From CAIYZT01 sp031385445 (GTDB lineage: Bacteria > Pseudomonadota > Alphaproteobacteria > Rhodobacterales > Rhodobacteraceae), in the NCBI GenBank assembly GCA_031385445.1, contig JANNBM010000017.1, forward strand, positions 17,883 through 81,882: a DNA stretch of 64,000 nt, written 5' to 3'. The position numbers were made by a program, and so were the translations under genes. The notes below the pieces were generated by a model. The model saw only the letters and a program-made list of their open reading frames with translations. It searched no databases and was not told the origin of the DNA. Positions within the stretch are counted from its first letter, which is position 1. Each line of letters begins with the position of its first letter. Positions 61,961 to 64,000 of the stretch are shown in pieces.

Positions 61961-63160
61961 ATGACCGACGTTATGGTGCCCGCCCTGGGCGAAAGCGTTT
62001 CCGAAGCGACCGTTTCAACCTGGTTCAAAAAGGTGGGCGACACGGTCAAACTGGACGAGATGCTGTGCGAGTTGGAAACTGACAAAGTATCGGTCGAGGT
62101 GCCAAGCCCTGTGGCGGGGGTCTTAACCGAAATCCTTGCGCCCGAAGGGGCGACCGTGGACGCCAAGGCGCGGCTGGCCATCGTCTCGGCTGGCGCGAGC
62201 GCCCCCGCGCCTGCCGCCAAGGCCGAGGCGCCAGCGCCCCTCGACCCCGCCCCTGCCCCTGCGGCCAAGGATGTTGAAAACGCCCCCGCCGCGAAAAAGG
62301 CCATGGCCGAGGCTGGCCTTGCGCCCGATCAGGTGCAGGGCACCGGCCGCGATGGCCGCATCATGAAAGAGGACGTCGCGCGCACCGCCGCCGCCGCGCC
62401 CCTCGCCGCCGCCCCGGCCCCCGCCGCCATTCCGCGCGCCCCGGTGCCCGCCGATGACGCCGCGCGTGAGGAGCGGGTGAAGATGACCCGCCTGCGCGCC
62501 ACCATCGCCCGGCGTTTGAAAGACGCGCAAAACACGGCTGCTATGCTGACCACCTATAACGAAGTGGACATGTCGGCAGTCATGGGATTACGCAACGAAT
62601 ACAAGGACATCTTCGAGAAAAAGCACGGCGTAAAGCTGGGCTTCATGTCGTTTTTCGTCAAGGCCTGCACCCATGCGCTGAAAGAGATTCCCGAGGTCAA
62701 CGCCGAGATCGACGGTCAGGACGTGGTCTATAAAAACTACGTCCACATGGGCGTGGCGGTGGGCACGCCATCGGGTCTTGTGGTGCCGGTGGTGCGCGAC
62801 GCCGATCAGATGGGGTTCGCCGCGATCGAGAAAAAGATCACCGAACTCGGGGTTCGCGCCCGCGACGGCAAGCTGTCGATGGCCGAAATGCAGGGCGGGT
62901 CGTTCACCATCTCCAACGGTGGCGTTTACGGCTCGCTGATGTCCTCCCCCATCCTGAACCCGCCGCAATCGGGCATCCTTGGCATGCACAAAATCCAGGA
63001 CCGCCCGGTTGTGGTGGCGGGCCAGATCGTGATCCGCCCGATGATGTATCTGGCGCTGTCCTATGACCACCGGGTTGTTGACGGCAAAGGGGCGGTCACG
63101 TTCCTGGTGCGGGTGAAAGAGGCACTGGAGGACCCGCGGCGGTTGCTAATGGATTTGTGA
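61961..63160 (+). CDS. sucB: Dihydrolipoyllysine succinyltransferase (2-oxoglutarate dehydrogenase E2)
   Basis: A 399-aa enzyme that moves succinyl from E1 to CoA. One N-terminal lipoyl domain carries the lipoylated Lys42 (CELETDKVSVEV). A Pro/Ala-rich linker follows, then the E1/E3-binding domain (AAKKAMAEAGLAPDQVQGTG RDGRIMKEDV), a second linker and the catalytic domain ending with SYDHRVVDGKGAV (His and Asp). AGGAGAGCGAT precedes ATG at 61961. The usual next partner, lpdA, is not in the window, but the following MAPEG gene may precede it. Confidence 0.97.
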   Translation: MTDVMVPALGESVSEATVSTWFKKVGDTVKLDEMLCELETDKVSVEVPSPVAGVLTEILAPEGATVDAKARLAIVSAGASAPAPAAKAEAPAPLDPAPAPAAKDVENAPAAKKAMAEAGLAPDQVQGTGRDGRIMKEDVARTAAAAPLAAAPAPAAIPRAPVPADDAAREERVKMTRLRATIARRLKDAQNTAAMLTTYNEVDMSAVMGLRNEYKDIFEKKHGVKLGFMSFFVKACTHALKEIPEVNAEIDGQDVVYKNYVHMGVAVGTPSGLVVPVVRDADQMGFAAIEKKITELGVRARDGKLSMAEMQGGSFTISNGGVYGSLMSSPILNPPQSGILGMHKIQDRPVVVAGQIVIRPMMYLALSYDHRVVDGKGAVTFLVRVKEALEDPRRLLMDL

Positions 63161-63555
63161 GGGGAGGGGTGATTTCGGTCAAAAACCTGTGGAAGTCTGC
63201 GGCGGCGGCAACAATCCTTGCTGCCTTGACCGAAATTGCGGTGCTGATTAACCTTGGGCCTTCGGTGCCGTCCCAGTTATTCATCTTTGCAAACGGATCG
63301 GCGACCCTGCTCGCCATGCTACTTGGCACTTTTGCGCTGGTCTTTCTCTACACGCGCCAGCGGAACCTTTATGCCATTGTCCTCGGTCTTTGGATTGCCC
63401 GGATTGCCCTCCTGCAACCGGTTTTTGGCCATCCACCAAGCCTTCCGGCCCTGATCGGCATTGCCATCCTTTCCGGACTTAGTTTGTTCAGCATCGGGAT
63501 CACCTTCTGGATTGCAGTTGAACGGGCTGACTGTGTGGAGGAAACCTTATTGTGA
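63157..63555 (+). CDS. Small membrane protein after sucB, hypothetical
   Basis: A 132-aa protein with four predicted helices (AAAATILAALTEIAVLINLG, FANGSATLLAMLLGTFALVF, YAIVLGLWIARIALLQPVFG, LIGIAILSGLSLFSIGITFW). GTG at 63157 overlaps the sucB stop (GTGA); GTG at 63169 after AGGGGAGG is an alternative start. No family recognised. Lower GC than sucB suggests that it joined the operon later, like the DUF805 gene. Confidence 0.6.
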   Translation: MRGGVISVKNLWKSAAAATILAALTEIAVLINLGPSVPSQLFIFANGSATLLAMLLGTFALVFLYTRQRNLYAIVLGLWIARIALLQPVFGHPPSLPALIGIAILSGLSLFSIGITFWIAVERADCVEETLL

Positions 63556-63605
63556 ACGAGGGCCACCCCATGATCTCGTTTGTCCCCAACCCCCACAATC
63601 CTGCG

Positions 63606-63686
63606 CCTCCCTCCCCCTCGTGGGGAGGCCTGGGGTGGGGGGCAACCGTCAACTCCCCCACCCCCTCCCCACAAGGGGGGAGGGGC
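63606..63686. repeat. GC-rich inverted repeat with nested hairpins
   Basis: GTGGGGAGGCCTGGGGTGGG.. (left arm 63620-63642) is complementary, with a few unpaired bases, to CCCCCACCCCCTCCCCAC (63655-63672). Smaller hairpins CTCCCC-CTCGT-GGGGAG and CTCCCC-ACAAG-GGGGAG lie on its flanks. Purine/pyrimidine strand bias is strong. It resembles the dispersed intergenic palindromes of alphaproteobacteria and could end the suc operon transcript. Confidence 0.7.
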
Positions 63687-63715
63687 GGCGCCATCCCTTC
63701 AATGGACATAACAAT

Positions 63716-64000
63716 ATGACCCCCGAACTCACCGCCCTTGCCCTCGCCGCCCTGCTGCAGGCCGCCCAATTCGTCCTGTTCGCCACCCCGGCGAATATCG
63801 AACTGACCCCGAAATACACCTCGTCGCCCCGCGACAATCCTCCCAGCCGTGGGCTCTCGACGCTGACCGGCCGCCTGCAACGCGCGCTGAACAATCATTT
63901 TGAGGCGCTGATCCTGTTCACCATCGCCGTCCTCGTTGTCACCCTGTCGGGCCAGTCGAACGCCACCACCCAAGCCGCCGCCTGGACTTACCTCGCCGCC
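63716..64000 (+). CDS. MAPEG family membrane protein, 3' end outside window
   Basis: 95 codons are visible from ATG at 63716 to the window edge. The start MTPELTALALAALLQAAQFV is hydrophobic, then LTPKYTSSPRDNPPSRGLST, and TGRLQRALNNHFEALILFTI is the conserved MAPEG block (R-x-x-x-A-x-x-N-x-x-E). MAPEG proteins are four-helix membrane proteins related to glutathione transferases, but bacterial ones of this short type have no proven activity. No ribosome site of strength is seen (GGACATAACAAT). Confidence 0.85.
   Translation, partial: MTPELTALALAALLQAAQFVLFATPANIELTPKYTSSPRDNPPSRGLSTLTGRLQRALNNHFEALILFTIAVLVVTLSGQSNATTQAAAWTYLAA

Noticed and set aside
59176..62304. A 1042-codon open frame on the minus strand across sucA and sucB
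   Set aside because: It is antisense to two unmistakable TCA genes, has no ribosome site and shows no domain pattern.

Overview
The window is high-GC DNA from an alphaproteobacterium, most likely a member of the Rhodobacteraceae/Paracoccaceae. The evidence is the gene content and order: an sdhCD-sdhA-(extra genes)-sdhB block, mdh followed by sucC-sucD-sucA-sucB, rplU-rpmA, small proteins typical of this family, and frequent 4-base ATGA/GTGA overlaps. Almost all of it is chromosomal housekeeping and accessory metabolism. I see no CRISPR array, prophage or intact transposon.

Layout. 0-3.3 kb: two GNAT acetyltransferases, rplU-rpmA with a clear terminator, a DUF2059 exported protein and tRNA-Ser(CGA). 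3.3-5.2 kb: a DUF2805/PNPO-like gene pair flanked by sequence that looks decayed. 5.2-9.9 kb: a copper/metal-efflux block. P-type ATPase copA, a CueR-type regulator, a DUF1007 protein and a NicO transporter are transcribed leftward, and copZ rightward. Two near-identical CueR-type promoters face each other in the copA-copZ gap. 10-16.3 kb: a gene graveyard dominated by copper genes. It holds a broken second copper ATPase, a MerT-like remnant, a degraded yqaA-like gene, a tlpA-like gene stopped by one TAA, an intact Met-rich multicopper oxidase with a small periplasmic partner, and the remains of an IS3-type transposase gene. 16.5-24.1 kb: a TetR regulator divergent from a polyamine-type ABC transporter, a metallo-beta-lactamase-fold hydrolase and, on the other strand, a fused aconitase-X protein.

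25-44 kb: a TPR protein, an SRAP-domain protein, a membrane-anchored LuxR regulator divergent from an exported protein, DUF952-pyrD, a solitary Lrp/AsnC ligand-binding domain, a RecD-like helicase, a PlsB-like acyltransferase, a GH3 beta-glucosidase, deoD with an SHMT-like enzyme and an aldo/keto reductase, a DUF429 protein and a glutathionyl-hydroquinone-reductase-like GST. 44-64 kb: the TCA-cycle region. sdhC-D-A, a sulfotransferase-like gene, two lipoproteins and sdhB run leftward. NnrU, TauE, mdh, an IMPACT-family protein, peptidase T and a methyltransferase lead into sucC-(DUF922 protease-like)-sucD-(DUF805)-sucA-sucB, followed by a MAPEG protein cut by the window edge.

Points of most interest: (1) upstream of both sdhC and sucC lies a pair of TGTGATCACA-type palindromes whose centres are exactly 21 bp apart at both loci, suggesting one unidentified regulator of the TCA cycle; (2) the mirrored CueR promoters; (3) the concentration of dead copper-resistance genes around a surviving oxidase; (4) a 20-bp palindrome repeated three times around the IMPACT-family gene, one copy supplying that gene's stop codon. 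I did not find a convincing wholly new system. Functions are given from family recognition by eye, and no database search was possible.
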